A DNA stretch of 64,000 bases from Stieleria maiorica (GTDB lineage Bacteria; Planctomycetota; Planctomycetia; Pirellulales; Pirellulaceae), in the NCBI RefSeq assembly GCF_008035925.1, contig NZ_CP036264.1, positions 5,516,402-5,580,401 on the forward strand, written 5' to 3'. The position numbers and the translations under genes were made by a program. Numbering within the stretch: position 1 is the stretch's first letter; each line of letters starts with the position of its first letter. Of the stretch, positions 25,244-35,259 are shown piece by piece. The notes under the pieces were generated by a model. The model was not told the origin of the DNA. It was given only the letters and a program-made list of their open reading frames with translations, and searched no databases.

Positions 25244-26412
25244 ACCAACGTGAACGAGTACTAGCGATTCTGGTCGGCGGGCTTTTCGTCCTCGGTCTCG
25301 GCCAATGGGGATTCACCAAGTACAAGACCGCGATCAAGCAGCGACGATCGCAATACGAATCGCTGCAGGAACGTCAGGTTCAACTTGCCGAAAAACGCAA
25401 CCAAGGGGCACTGGCCGATCGCCAGATGGGCGAGTACCTGGTGCGATCGGTCTCCAGTGATGTCGAGCGTGCCCGCAGTGATTACCAGAGCTGGTTGTTC
25501 GATGTGGTGGAAAATCACAACATCCAAGACGCCAAAATTGAAAGTGGACGAACGGAACCCGGCGACCTCTATCAAAAGATGACGTTTTTGCTGACCGGAC
25601 GTGCCGAGGCACCGAAGATTTTCGACTTCGTACACGAGATTCAGTCCAAGGATTACCTTCACCGAATCCGCGAATTCGACCTCAAACCGTCGAAGACCGA
25701 ATCGGGGTTCACGATCAGCATGACCATCGAAGTCGCCTCATTGAGGAATGCGCCGGTCGACGCCAAGACCCCCGAGACCAAAGCCTGGCGTGTCGATCCC
25801 GATTCGTTGGCCTACAGCGACCCGATCTTAAACCGCAACCTATTCGAACCGCCCAACCGCGCGCCGACCTACGACGGCAGCAAGACGATCGAAGTGACCA
25901 AGGGCCGCAGCGAATCCGTCTCGCTGGTCTTCAAAGACGCCGAACAGCATCGATTGTCGTATGAGTTGGTCGATCCGCCGGAAAACATCTCGATCGACCA
26001 ACGAAGCGGAACGCTGCGCGTCAGTTCCGAAGAGTTGACGGAGTTTGACGTCACCGTTCGCGCCACCGATAGCGGCTATCCCAAGCGAACGGTGGAAGAG
26101 ACGTTGCTGGTCAAGGTGGTCGATCCTCCACCGCCGCCGCCACCGGAAAAGCCGCCGCTGGAGTTTGACGATGCAAAACAGACGTACCTGACCGGATTGG
26201 TGCAGGGGGCCGACGACTGGACGGCCTGGATGAACGTCCGCACCCGCGGCACGACACTCAAGCTGCGCGTCGGCGACGAGTTCGAAATCGGCAGCGTGCG
26301 TGGCGTCGTCGATTCGATCGACGCCGACAGCGTCAAAATCAAGATCGGCGACAAGACCATCACCCTGACCAGCGGCGGAACCCTCAAATCCGCCGTCGAT
26401 TCGGTCGAGTGA
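25240..26412 (+). CDS. PilO/GspM-like protein fused to cadherin-like and GspC/PilP-like domains
   Basis: A 390-residue protein ending the pseudopilin operon. It has an inner-membrane helix (7-24), a coiled segment (30-60) and a PilO/GspM-like ferredoxin-fold region (about 85-168). DPILNRNLFEPP at 194-205 is the short motif that follows the TM helix in GspC and PilP proteins. A cadherin-like beta domain at about 219-294 (SYELVDPPENISIDQRSGTL, FDVTVRATDSGYP) is followed by a polyproline hinge (296-305). The small beta domain at about 312-390 resembles the GspC HR/PilP fold (LKLRVGDEFEIGSVRGVVDSI). It therefore appears to combine GspM with the secretin-contacting part of GspC in one chain. Confidence 0.75.
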   Translation: MNQRERVLAILVGGLFVLGLGQWGFTKYKTAIKQRRSQYESLQERQVQLAEKRNQGALADRQMGEYLVRSVSSDVERARSDYQSWLFDVVENHNIQDAKIESGRTEPGDLYQKMTFLLTGRAEAPKIFDFVHEIQSKDYLHRIREFDLKPSKTESGFTISMTIEVASLRNAPVDAKTPETKAWRVDPDSLAYSDPILNRNLFEPPNRAPTYDGSKTIEVTKGRSESVSLVFKDAEQHRLSYELVDPPENISIDQRSGTLRVSSEELTEFDVTVRATDSGYPKRTVEETLLVKVVDPPPPPPPEKPPLEFDDAKQTYLTGLVQGADDWTAWMNVRTRGTTLKLRVGDEFEIGSVRGVVDSIDADSVKIKIGDKTITLTSGGTLKSAVDSVE

Positions 26413-26820
26413 CCCATTGGATGATATTTGGTCAAAAGATTTGATGGTCAAAAATCAAATGCCCTAGAAAAGCGGGTTCCAACAAACACGGCACCCCATT
26501 TTTTGACCACCCCATTTTTTGACCAATCGCTCCAGCTCCCAATGCCCCAATTGGTGCCACCCATCACCTGGTTTGCTAGCAGAGAAGCTCAGTGCGGTCC
26601 AGAGTTGGATTTGCTAGCAGTCTCTCTGTTGGTGCTGGAGTGGAATAGATGGGTGGCACCAATTTGGCGAATCGACAGGAGAAGGCAGGCAGAATGATGC
26701 GGGGCAGAATGATGAGGACGGACCAGCATTTATCACATCATTCTGCCCCGTATCATTCTGCCTTCACTCTGAGACGCACGGCTCTTGGAGATGACAGGCG
26801 AGAAACCTATCCCACCGGCG
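26413..26820. other. Intergenic region with inverted repeat
   Basis: The 408 bases separating convergent genes contain no gene. Besides the palindrome at 26681-26765, a short direct repeat ACCCCATTTTTTGACC occurs twice in tandem at about 26490-26524. These may end transcription of the pseudopilin operon. Confidence 0.45.
26681..26765. repeat. Inverted repeat, GGCAGAATGATG family
   Basis: Left arm 26681-26714 (two GGCAGAATGATG units) and right arm 26736-26765 (two complementary units) form a long hairpin with one 4-base bulge. The unit recurs at 35890-35908, 47137-47150, 47352-47402, 51395-51456 and as a tandem array at 53862-53989. Confidence 0.7.
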
Positions 26821-28965
26821 CTACGAGTATCGGTTGAATTTCTTGAGCTTTCGATCCAACGTGCTTCGTTCGATGCCAAGGATCGAGGCGGCTCGGCTCT
26901 TGTTGCCGTCGGTGTGGCGGAGCACGCGTTCGATGTGAGAACGCTCCAGGTCCGCCAATGAGATTTCCACGGGTGAACTCGCCACCGCCGAATCCGCTCC
27001 GCCATTGCCGGCCGACATCGCCGGTGTCAGCAACAAATGCTCGGCGTCGATCGTCGATCCCGCATTCAGCACGACCGCGCGTTCGATCACGTTCCGCAAT
27101 TCACGGATGTTCCCGGGCCAACGATAATCCAACAGCATGCGTCGCGCCGGCTCGGTAATCGTCGTGATCCGCCGTCCCATCTGTTCGTTGAACTGCGCCA
27201 AAAAATGTTCGGCCAACAGCAGGATATCGCTGCCCCGGCTGCGTAGCGGTGGCACCAGGATTTCAACCACGTGCAAGCGATAGAACAGGTCTTGGCGGAA
27301 CTTGCCGTCGGCCACCATCGCTTGCAAATCACGATTGGTCGCCGCGACCACCCGCACGTCGACTTTGATCGGACTTTGCCCACCGACGCGTTCAAACGGA
27401 TGGCCTTCCAGCACCCGCAAGAACTTGGCTTGGATTTCCGCATCCATCTCTCCGATTTCGTCCAACATCAACGTGCCACCGTCGGCCGCTTCGAATTTAC
27501 CCTGCTTGCGGTCGGTCGCGCCGGTGAAGGCACCTTTCTCGTGCCCGAACAATTCGCTTTCCAGCAAGGAGGGCGATAACGCCGCACAGTTCATGCAAAC
27601 CAGCGGCGCCGACGCGCGCCCGCTGGCATGGTGGATCGCCGAGGCCACCAATTCCTTACCGACCCCGGATTCGCCTCGCACCAACACCGTCGCGTTGGTG
27701 GGAGCGACCAGGGAGATCTTTTCGATGATGTCGCGGACGGCATCGCTTTGACCGACGATCTGGACTTTGCCGCCGATCTGTTTTTGCAACGTCTGGATTT
27801 GGCGTTGGGATCGACGGAGCGAACGATCCAGTTTTCCGCGGACACGCAAATTGCGCAGCGACTCGGCCAAGATCTCGGCGACCGCCAACACAAATTCCAG
27901 ATCACGTGGCGAAAACACGGTCTCTTTGTCGGTCGTCAGCAGGTGCAACATGCCCAGCACGTTTCCTTCGCGATCTTTGACCGGAGCCAAGATCATGCTG
28001 ACCGCATCGATTTCACCGCGACTGTTTTCGGTCGCTAACGTTCGGTCGCCGGCGACGTTCCGGGCCAAAATCGCTTGCCCGTCCGGCCCGATCACGCTGG
28101 CGATCGCCGTGTCCGCCGGACGCCGGTAGCTGCTCGATCCCAACGCCGATTGGTTCGAATGACGCGTGGCCACCAAAACTAGGTTCGAGGAATCGGCAGC
28201 CGCAACATGGCCGGCCTGTTTCTGCGATTGTGATTTGACGACGAAGGCACCGGCGCTGCGAAAGGGGATCGAGGCGGCAAGGCGATCCAGGACCAATTCG
28301 ATCGCTTGGGCGGCCGACTCGGCACCGGCCAGTTCGAACGCCAACTGCAACAGCGTCGCCCGCGCCGTTTCGGTCTGTGCCAAACCGTCCTTCAGCCCGG
28401 CGCGAAACGGCTTGGTTTCAAACAGATCGCTGTGCAGGTATTCACTTTTGGCACGACGATCGGTGATCGACGCCGCCTCCATCGCCAACGTCAAGTGGTC
28501 CTCGGTCGCGCCGGCCGGCAGCGGCGAGGCGACGGGCCCCTCGGCCGATTGGATTTGGTGCACGAACTGGAGGGAGTATCCGGCGATTTCGATCTTGTCG
28601 CCGTCAGCCAGCTTGGTCGGCGAATCGATCCGACGCCCGGAAACGGACGTGCCGTTGCGGCTGCCCAAGTCCTCGATCATCCAGCCATCGGGGGACGACC
28701 AGACGCGCGCGTGTTGACGGCTCGCCCGTTCGCTGCGGATCGCGATGTCGTTGGTGCTGGAGCGTCCCAGGATGACTTGTCCGGGCGCGGAAAGCCGAAA
28801 AACATCACTCCAGCGGCCGGCGGATTGAGTCACCAGGTACCCGCCATCAATGCCACCGACGGGGCTTTCCAGATCGTGGTTTCGTGCCGCCCCCCCGTTC
28901 ATCGACAGGCTGCCGGAGGCGGAATCGTCGCCGTGCGGCGGCAAGGTCGTGCTGCTGTCACTCAA
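26821..28965 (-). CDS. FHA-GAF-sigma54 activator, Fis-type
   Basis: A 714-residue enhancer-binding protein with a TTG start. The FHA domain at about 54-132 ([21 protein letters not shown]) binds phosphothreonine. A GAF-like sensor is at about 190-360. The AAA+ domain at about 400-630 has GESGVGKE (Walker A), the sigma54-contact GAFTGA in [19 protein letters not shown] (Walker B) and an intact R-finger region. The C-terminal Fis-type helix-turn-helix is at about 670-714 ([22 protein letters not shown]). This implies that a Ser/Thr kinase signal controls sigma54-dependent promoters. The target genes are unknown. It faces the pseudopilin operon tail-to-tail. Confidence 0.93.
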   Translation of the reverse strand: MSDSSTTLPPHGDDSASGSLSMNGGAARNHDLESPVGGIDGGYLVTQSAGRWSDVFRLSAPGQVILGRSSTNDIAIRSERASRQHARVWSSPDGWMIEDLGSRNGTSVSGRRIDSPTKLADGDKIEIAGYSLQFVHQIQSAEGPVASPLPAGATEDHLTLAMEAASITDRRAKSEYLHSDLFETKPFRAGLKDGLAQTETARATLLQLAFELAGAESAAQAIELVLDRLAASIPFRSAGAFVVKSQSQKQAGHVAAADSSNLVLVATRHSNQSALGSSSYRRPADTAIASVIGPDGQAILARNVAGDRTLATENSRGEIDAVSMILAPVKDREGNVLGMLHLLTTDKETVFSPRDLEFVLAVAEILAESLRNLRVRGKLDRSLRRSQRQIQTLQKQIGGKVQIVGQSDAVRDIIEKISLVAPTNATVLVRGESGVGKELVASAIHHASGRASAPLVCMNCAALSPSLLESELFGHEKGAFTGATDRKQGKFEAADGGTLMLDEIGEMDAEIQAKFLRVLEGHPFERVGGQSPIKVDVRVVAATNRDLQAMVADGKFRQDLFYRLHVVEILVPPLRSRGSDILLLAEHFLAQFNEQMGRRITTITEPARRMLLDYRWPGNIRELRNVIERAVVLNAGSTIDAEHLLLTPAMSAGNGGADSAVASSPVEISLADLERSHIERVLRHTDGNKSRAASILGIERSTLDRKLKKFNRYS

Positions 28966-29047
28966 AACGCTCGAATTCCCTGGAAATTGCTGAAAGTCCC
29001 TGGAGAAGGATGCCAGGCGATTAGTTTACCAGATCGGCGGGTCGAAC

Positions 29048-29076
29048 TTGCGACCAGAATCGGCGGCAACTATTCT
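29048..29076 (+). promoter_or_regulatory. Candidate promoter of the DUF1598-like gene
   Basis: TTGCGA (29048-29053), a 17-base spacer and TATTCT (29071-29076), four of six matches at each box. It lies about 107 bases upstream of the ATG at 29183, in the divergent gap after the sigma54-activator gene. Confidence 0.35.
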
Positions 29077-29182
29077 CTAGATCAGTCTAGGCCGCCTCCC
29101 AACCGACTTTTCCGCCGCACGATGACGCGTCTTTGCGAATCCCCGGCGCCTCAAATCCAATTCCATTCGGAGTAACTTTTCG

Positions 29183-30532
29183 ATGAAACTGAGCCAAGCT
29201 CGATTCATGATCGCGATTGCGATGAGCTGTCTCGTTGCGGTCGCCTCGCTGACGACGGCGGGATTCAACAACGGTGGCGGCAATAACGTTGGTGGTGTTT
29301 CGATTGATCCGGCTGGCGTGGTTCGCTCGGCAACGGTTCAAGAAAACCAGGAACTCGTCAACCTGCTTCGGAACGAAGTGACGGCACCGGCGGGCGACTT
29401 GGCCGCCGCCACCGAACTGCGAATGGTCTCCTTGTCCGGACTCCAAGATGCGATCATCGAAGTCCGCAAGTCGGGCGCCAGACTGCCGGCGGAGATCCGC
29501 TACCTGGCCGGTCTGACCGGGGTCGATTACGTCCTGGTCGACCACGAAAATAACGACTTGATTCTGGCCGGGCCGGCCGAACCGTGGACGTTGTCCGAAA
29601 CCGGCAGCGTCGTCGGTACCGAAACCGGCGCCGCGATCCTGCAATTGGAAGACCTGGTCGTGGCGCTTCGCAACGTCGAAAATTCGCGGGCCCAAGGCAT
29701 CAGCTGCTCGATCGAACCGACCGCCGAAGGACGCCAACGGTTGAACGCATTTCTTAGCCGAATGAAGCTGCGTCCGGGACAAAACCCGGCCGCGCTGGAA
29801 GCCGGCATGAAACAGGCATTCGGCCCGCAAATGATCAAGCTGACCGGCATCCCCGCAACCAGCCGTTACGCCTGCACCCTGGTCGCGGCCGACTATCAAA
29901 TGAAACGGCTTGCAATGGCCATTGAGGACTCCCCGGTCAAAGGCCTGCCCAGCTACCTGCAACTGGCACGCAACACCTCTCACGCCGGCAGCATGAACCC
30001 GCGTTGGTGGATGGAGTGCGAGTACGACAGCCTGACCCGCAACGAAGAAGGCACGGTTTGGAAGCTGACCGGTCAAGGCATCAAGACGATGACCGAACAA
30101 GACGCGATCGCCGCCGACGGCAGCGCATCGAGCACCCAAAAGGCGGACAAGCTGGCACAGAAATGGGCCACGTCGATGACCGAACGGTTCGAACAGCTGG
30201 CCAAAGAAATGCCGGTCTTCGGTGATCTGCAAAACCTGATGGACCTGACCGTTGCGTCGACCTTGATCGTTCAAGAACAACTGGAGAACCGCTCCGGGTT
30301 GGAATTGACCGTGCTTCGCGACCAAGAAACCCTCGCGCCGCCGGCGTTCGATGCCCCACAAACGATCTCTCCGGAGTGCAGCTTCATCAAAGGGCGAAGC
30401 GGCTGGGTCGTGACCGCCTCCGGCGGCGTTTCGATCAACGCCTTTCAGATCGTTCATGACCAGCAAGTCGACGCCTCGCTGACCAACAAGATCGCTTCGG
30501 CGCGAACCGACGCCTGGTGGTGGAATAAGTAG
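29183..30532 (+). CDS. Secreted DUF1598-like protein
   Basis: A 449-residue exported protein. The signal peptide (about residues 1-26) has core MIAIAMSCLVAVASL. The mature part begins with a Gly/Asn-rich stretch and continues with RMVSLSGLQDAIIEVRKSGARLPAEIRYLAGLTGVDYVLV split over a helix-strand unit. It also contains GIPATSRYACTLVAADYQMKRLAMAIEDSPVKGLPSYL near residue 240 and RWWMECEYDSL near 275. These match my memory of the planctomycete-restricted DUF1598 family, for which no function is known. GGAG lies 10 bases before the ATG. Confidence 0.78.
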   Translation: MKLSQARFMIAIAMSCLVAVASLTTAGFNNGGGNNVGGVSIDPAGVVRSATVQENQELVNLLRNEVTAPAGDLAAATELRMVSLSGLQDAIIEVRKSGARLPAEIRYLAGLTGVDYVLVDHENNDLILAGPAEPWTLSETGSVVGTETGAAILQLEDLVVALRNVENSRAQGISCSIEPTAEGRQRLNAFLSRMKLRPGQNPAALEAGMKQAFGPQMIKLTGIPATSRYACTLVAADYQMKRLAMAIEDSPVKGLPSYLQLARNTSHAGSMNPRWWMECEYDSLTRNEEGTVWKLTGQGIKTMTEQDAIAADGSASSTQKADKLAQKWATSMTERFEQLAKEMPVFGDLQNLMDLTVASTLIVQEQLENRSGLELTVLRDQETLAPPAFDAPQTISPECSFIKGRSGWVVTASGGVSINAFQIVHDQQVDASLTNKIASARTDAWWWNK

Positions 30533-30674
30533 GGCGGGACGATTGCAAATTGCAACATGAACATTGCAACTTGCAAATTTCCGATTCGACCGCCCGTTGA
30601 GTTTTTTTCCTCGACGCGAGCCCGTGTTCGCGTCCGCGGTTTGGGTGATCGCGGAACACGGAACGGAAGAAACC

Positions 30675-30745
30675 CCACGGATGGCAAAGCGTCCCCACGG
30701 ATCTCAGGCAGCACTCCATCCGTGGGCACGCTTTGCCATCCGTGG
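30675..30745. repeat. Perfect 18-base inverted repeat
   Basis: CCACGGATGGCAAAGCGT at 30675-30692 is mirrored exactly at 30728-30745, with a second inner match (CCCCACGGAT/ATCCGTGGG). It lies in the 287-base gap between convergent genes and could act as a terminator. The same gap starts with an AT-rich tract repeating ATTGCAA-type words (30540-30585). Confidence 0.6.
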
Positions 30746-30819
30746 TTTGACTCCGCTCAGTCTCTTAGGTCGCCCCCGCCGTTGAACAAAACAAAGCTCG
30801 GGGCGCACGACGGTCGCCG

Positions 30820-33009
30820 CTACGCGACGTCGCCCAGGTCCAGGCGTTTGCCATAGCGCCGCATCAGCTGCTTCTTAAGAGGCTGCCACTTGGGATCGGA
30901 CAACTCGGGGTCTTCGTCGATCGTCGCCTGTGCGATCTCGCGAGCGACCTGCAGGACATCGATATCGTTCATCACGTCAGCGATCCGCATCGGCGGCAAA
31001 CCGCTTTGACGTGCCCCGAACACGTCACCGGGGCCGCGCATTCTAAAATCGGCTTCGGCCAGTTCGAATCCGTCGCTGGTGTCTTCAAACACTTTCAACC
31101 GCTCGAACTCCTCCGGTGATTGTTCCCCGTCGGTGAACACACACACGTGACCGGCGTGGGTGCCGCGGGAGACACGTCCGCGGAGCTGGTGAAGCTGTGC
31201 CAGTCCGAATCGCTGGGCCCCCAGAATCGTCATCACGGTCGCATTGGGCACATCGATGCCGACTTCGATCACCGTCGTGCTGACCAAGACGTCGGTCTCA
31301 CCGTCGGCAAACGCCTCCATCACCGCACGTTTTTCGTCACTGGAAAGCCGGCCGTGAAGCAGCCCGACCTGGTAATCGGCCAGAACATCGTTGCAAAGGT
31401 CACGGTAAACCGATTCGACCGACGAAACGTCTTCGTCGGTCGTGGCATCGGACGCGACGTCGTCGACATCCTCTTGCGTCGCAGTCTGGGACTCTCCGGT
31501 CGCGACCTGGGCACTCACCCGGGGCGCGACGACGAACGCTTGCCGGCCTTCGTCGAGTTGTTTTTTCACGAACGTCCACCAACGCTGACGCCACTGGTCG
31601 CGGCCCAAGTACGTGTTCACACTGCCGCGACCCGGCGGCTTTTCACGCAGCGTCGTCAGATCCACGTCGCCGAAAATGGTCATCGCCACCGAACGCGGGA
31701 TCGGCGTTGCACTCATCACCAAATAATGCGGGTCCACGCCGCCGCTGCGGAGTTGAACGCGCTGGCGGACGCCGAATTTGTGCTGTTCGTCGATCACGCA
31801 CAGCCCCAGACTCTTGAATTCGATGCCATACAGAAGCGATTGCGTGCCGACCAGCAGATCGATTTCCCCCGACGCCGTCTTTTCGAGCGTCTCACGCCGC
31901 TCGGCCGCCCCCTGCGAACCGCACAGCAACCCGATTCGGACTCGGCTGTCGGCCAACATCCGCGACAGGGTTTGGAAATGCTGTCTGGCCAGGACCTCCG
32001 TCGGTGCCATCAATACCGCTTGGTGAGAATTGCCGACGGCCAGCATCATCGCGTAGATCGCCACCACAGTTTTTCCGCTACCCACGTCGCCTTGCAACAA
32101 CCGGTTCATCGGAAATTGCCGGCCCATGTCGCGTCCGATCGCCAGCATCGCCGCCTTTTGGTCGCCGGTCAATTCGAACGGGAATCGATTCGTGATCCGC
32201 GCATCCAACATCGCCGATGTCGGCAGCGGCGTGGACCGCAAGTCGGTCGTCAGCTTTCGACGACGCATCGCCAGGGCAAGTTGCATGACCAGCAACTCCT
32301 GAAAGACGAACCGCGTTCGCGCCGCCTTCAGATCACACTCGTCGGCCGGCCAGTGGACACTGCGGATCGCGTGATGAATGTCCGGCAGTGGAAGCCGCAG
32401 ATCGATTTCCGCCGCCCGGAGCGCTTCTGTCACCTTGTCGCGCAGATCGGTCGGCAAGACTTCGGTGAGCGATTCGCACAGCGCCTCGATCGCCGTGCTG
32501 ACATAACGCCGCATTTCATTTTGCTTGACGCCTTCGGTCAGCGGATAAATCGGCAGAATCTTCGGCTTGGCGATCCCCTCGTCTTCTTCCAACAGCGTCA
32601 CCTTGGGGTGCACAAATTCCCAGCGCAGCCCGTTCAGCTTGGGTTCGCCGCTGATCATGACACGGCGATCAAAGGTGATTTGTTCGGCGCGAAAGGACTG
32701 GTTGAAGAACACGATTCGGACCGCGCCGGACTCGTTCTGCACGACGGCGCCGAAGATCGATTTCCCCGGTGTTCGAGAAACGATTTCGGCGTCCACGATC
32801 GTGCCCACCAGCGACGCGGATTGCCCCTCGCGCAATTGGTCGACCTTGCTCGGTGGCGCCGGGAACTCGTAATTCCGGGGGAAACAGAACAACAGGTCGC
32901 CGGCCGTCCGCAGCCCGATCTTGGCCAGTTTGCCGGCGCGCATCGATCCGATGCCCGCCAGGAATTGCGCCGGCGTTGCAAGCGTCGTCGGGGTCGAGTT
33001 CTCCGTCAT
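30820..33009 (-). CDS. recG: ATP-dependent DNA helicase RecG
   Basis: A 729-residue branched-DNA helicase that regresses stalled forks and processes Holliday-type junctions. The N-terminal wedge/OB region includes QASLVGTIVDAEIV-like strands (about 60-130). Helicase motifs are LLQGDVGSGKTVVA (I), MAPTEVLARQHF (Ia), VIDEQHKFGV (II, DEQH), VMSATPIPR (III) and QLRGRVSRGTHAG (VI; the usual GRVGRG reads GRVSRG). It is slightly longer than E. coli RecG (693) because of an acidic insert (ESQTATQEDVDDVASDATT) before motif IV. The start is the ATG at 33009. Confidence 0.96.
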   Translation of the reverse strand: MTENSTPTTLATPAQFLAGIGSMRAGKLAKIGLRTAGDLLFCFPRNYEFPAPPSKVDQLREGQSASLVGTIVDAEIVSRTPGKSIFGAVVQNESGAVRIVFFNQSFRAEQITFDRRVMISGEPKLNGLRWEFVHPKVTLLEEDEGIAKPKILPIYPLTEGVKQNEMRRYVSTAIEALCESLTEVLPTDLRDKVTEALRAAEIDLRLPLPDIHHAIRSVHWPADECDLKAARTRFVFQELLVMQLALAMRRRKLTTDLRSTPLPTSAMLDARITNRFPFELTGDQKAAMLAIGRDMGRQFPMNRLLQGDVGSGKTVVAIYAMMLAVGNSHQAVLMAPTEVLARQHFQTLSRMLADSRVRIGLLCGSQGAAERRETLEKTASGEIDLLVGTQSLLYGIEFKSLGLCVIDEQHKFGVRQRVQLRSGGVDPHYLVMSATPIPRSVAMTIFGDVDLTTLREKPPGRGSVNTYLGRDQWRQRWWTFVKKQLDEGRQAFVVAPRVSAQVATGESQTATQEDVDDVASDATTDEDVSSVESVYRDLCNDVLADYQVGLLHGRLSSDEKRAVMEAFADGETDVLVSTTVIEVGIDVPNATVMTILGAQRFGLAQLHQLRGRVSRGTHAGHVCVFTDGEQSPEEFERLKVFEDTSDGFELAEADFRMRGPGDVFGARQSGLPPMRIADVMNDIDVLQVAREIAQATIDEDPELSDPKWQPLKKQLMRRYGKRLDLGDVA

Positions 33010-33043
33010 CTCAATCCAGTGATTTGCGAAACGAGATCCAGCA

Positions 33044-33124
33044 ACCGTTGGTGTCTAGCCTTTAGGCGATTCCCCGTCGCTGCTCGCAGCGACAAGGGGC
33101 GGCTAAAGCCTGAACACCAACGTT
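33044..33124. repeat. Palindromic repeat, GTTGGTGTNTAGCCTTTAGGCG family
   Basis: Left half about 33045-33081 pairs with right half about 33087-33123 along most of its length (GTTGGTGT/ACACCAAC at the ends, GTCGCTG/CAGCGAC at the loop). It fills the gap between the recG start and the upstream gene's stop. A left-half copy recurs at 39855-39884. Confidence 0.65.
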
Positions 33125-33126
33125 GC

Positions 33127-35055
33127 TCAATCGTCCAACGGCTCAGCCCGCAAGGTAAAGAACCCGAAGTGGATCCCGTCGGGTTCGTCATAGCCGAAAA
33201 ATCCGGTCGGGGCGAAGTACTTTTCGAACTCGGAAAACGGAGGCAACTCGTTTTGATCCAGCAGTTCGGAGAACTTTCGCGCGACGATGTTGTTTTCACC
33301 CGCGCGGCGGATCATGTTTCGCGAGTTCTCGTCCTTGGCCAGATCATAGATCACGCGAATCCCCTGGGCACCGTCGATGAACGAAAGCAAAAACGGTGCC
33401 TCGCCGTCAAGCTTGCCACCCAATTCACTGGCCACCAGATCATACTCGGGCAATTGGACCAGACGTGGCAAGTTGCCCGCGTCGGCCAGTGCCGCCTTCT
33501 CCATGAACTGGGTGCTGTCGGCATAGATCAACCATTTCCCCAGCACCATAAAACTCGGTTCGGGCCGTCGCATATTTTTGGGAAAGTTATCGCCCGGGCC
33601 GCGGAGGCGATAAACGACGTGCCCGCTGATCGAATCGACCTTCATCTGGTTCGGAATGCGGTCACGGATTTGGGCAAGATTCGATTTCGTTTTGATCGGG
33701 TCTTTCATTTCGATCGCCAACGCGTTGACTCCGCTGTTGAATCGAATGGGCTGTTCCATCCAAGTCACCCGCACCAACCGACCGGTCATGTTCTGCAGCA
33801 AATCCTCGCGCAACTTCACGCCCAGTCGTTTTTCGACCGGAGCTTCAACCAGTTCTTGCAGCGCATCGGTGCGTTGTTGCAGCTTGTCGATGACCTTGCC
33901 GACGTTTTCGTAGGCCTTTTCAAAGTCCCAGTTGATCGAGGTGTATCCGGCAACGGAATCCGGCACCCAGTTCGGCGGCGTCGTGTCACCGGTTTCCGGT
34001 CGCAACACGCCCAGCACGCCGTCGCGTGGCGGATCGATTTTGATGTGGTAATGGGCGATGCCTTCGAACACGTCGCCGCCGGAAAACGAGCTGCCGCCGA
34101 TCCCGCCGATGCGATTGGCCCCCAGGTCCTGAATGACCGGCCAGATGAATCCGGCTGTCAGCGACCCGCTGCGTTTGATCACCCGATCGATGATGGCGTG
34201 CGGATCAACAAAAAACGTCAGTTGGGGTCGCGTCTCTTCGGCACCGATGCAACGTGACATGATGGTTCCGAATTTTGCGCTGTCCGCCAGCGTCGGTTCG
34301 TCGCTCTTGTCGAGCCAGTGATTGAGTACGTCTTGCGCCGTCGAGTTGCCGACCCCGATCACCAGCGTGCCGTCTCTTTCAAAGAACTCGATCGGCTGCT
34401 GACCGCCCCTCCCGGGCAGCAGACGTGTCACCTCGGTCGAATCGATCTCTCGGATACGGCGGACGTAGCCACCTTGCAAGACCTGTTCTTCGAACCGCTG
34501 GATGATGGACATCAACTGATCGATATTGTCGTCCGCGTCGATGATCAATGTACCACCGAACGAGTACAACTCGCGTCGTTTCTGACGTTCGCGGCGTTGC
34601 TCCAATGCCGTTTGATCTTCGTTTTCTCTCGCTTGCAGCTCCGGTTTTTCGTCCTCATCCAGGGGTTTGACCGGGTGAATCGCAAAGGCGACTTGGCCGT
34701 GCGGGATGGCCAACAGCTCGTCCAGGTTCACCCCGACCCGATCGCTGATTTCATCAAATAGATCGCGGGCGGTCGCGTAAAACTGATCCGCAAACGGCCG
34801 CATCTTGGGATCGTCGATCATCTTGCCGATCGAGGTCTTGTCCAGCTGCTCCCGCAGGTCGTCGGCACTGTCCAACCGGACGTAGACGAGTGTATCACTT
34901 GGTAACAAACGCGGTGCGCCGGGGGCAGCATCGTCGTCCGATTTGCTGTCCGCGGCGGTTGCCAGCGGGGCGGAGGCCACCATCAAGCACACCAGCACCG
35001 ACAAGACGGCGGAACGCCGGGTGTGACAAAAGAAATCCGGGGAAGAGAGTGACAT
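33127..35055 (-). CDS. Large exported protein of unknown function
   Basis: A 642-residue protein with a signal peptide (about residues 1-34, cleaved near ATAAD). The mature part opens with APRLLPSDTLVYVRLDSADDLREQL and continues with alternating strands and helices. A charged Arg/Glu segment at about 160-175 (QTALEQRRERQKRRELY) and a Gly/Ser-rich turn (GGIGGSSFSGG) follow. The opening resembles DUF3352-type exported proteins, where a 'P-x-D-T-L-V-Y/F' start is common, but I cannot confirm the family. No catalytic motif is visible. It lies 117 bases upstream of recG on the same strand, separated by a palindrome. Confidence 0.7.
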   Translation of the reverse strand: MSLSSPDFFCHTRRSAVLSVLVCLMVASAPLATAADSKSDDDAAPGAPRLLPSDTLVYVRLDSADDLREQLDKTSIGKMIDDPKMRPFADQFYATARDLFDEISDRVGVNLDELLAIPHGQVAFAIHPVKPLDEDEKPELQARENEDQTALEQRRERQKRRELYSFGGTLIIDADDNIDQLMSIIQRFEEQVLQGGYVRRIREIDSTEVTRLLPGRGGQQPIEFFERDGTLVIGVGNSTAQDVLNHWLDKSDEPTLADSAKFGTIMSRCIGAEETRPQLTFFVDPHAIIDRVIKRSGSLTAGFIWPVIQDLGANRIGGIGGSSFSGGDVFEGIAHYHIKIDPPRDGVLGVLRPETGDTTPPNWVPDSVAGYTSINWDFEKAYENVGKVIDKLQQRTDALQELVEAPVEKRLGVKLREDLLQNMTGRLVRVTWMEQPIRFNSGVNALAIEMKDPIKTKSNLAQIRDRIPNQMKVDSISGHVVYRLRGPGDNFPKNMRRPEPSFMVLGKWLIYADSTQFMEKAALADAGNLPRLVQLPEYDLVASELGGKLDGEAPFLLSFIDGAQGIRVIYDLAKDENSRNMIRRAGENNIVARKFSELLDQNELPPFSEFEKYFAPTGFFGYDEPDGIHFGFFTLRAEPLDD

Positions 35056-35259
35056 CGATTTCGTCGTCGCAAAAAGGGGAGGAAAATGCTGGGAAGATCA
35101 GACGGGATTTGAGGGCTGATTCGATTTTTCGGGTTCGATCTTGGTTGCGACCGCCCGAAGTCTGTTCGGCTAAATCCGAAACGTTTCAGGGCGCCGGATG
35201 TTAAACTAACGTATCAGATCTTGAAATCTGGTTGCCCGTCTATTGTCCAAGGTCCACTC

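Noticed and set aside
31120-34257. A 1045-codon open frame on the plus strand
   Set aside because: It lies antisense to recG and the exported protein gene, is His/Arg/Gln-rich and has no domain. It is a GC-rich shadow frame.
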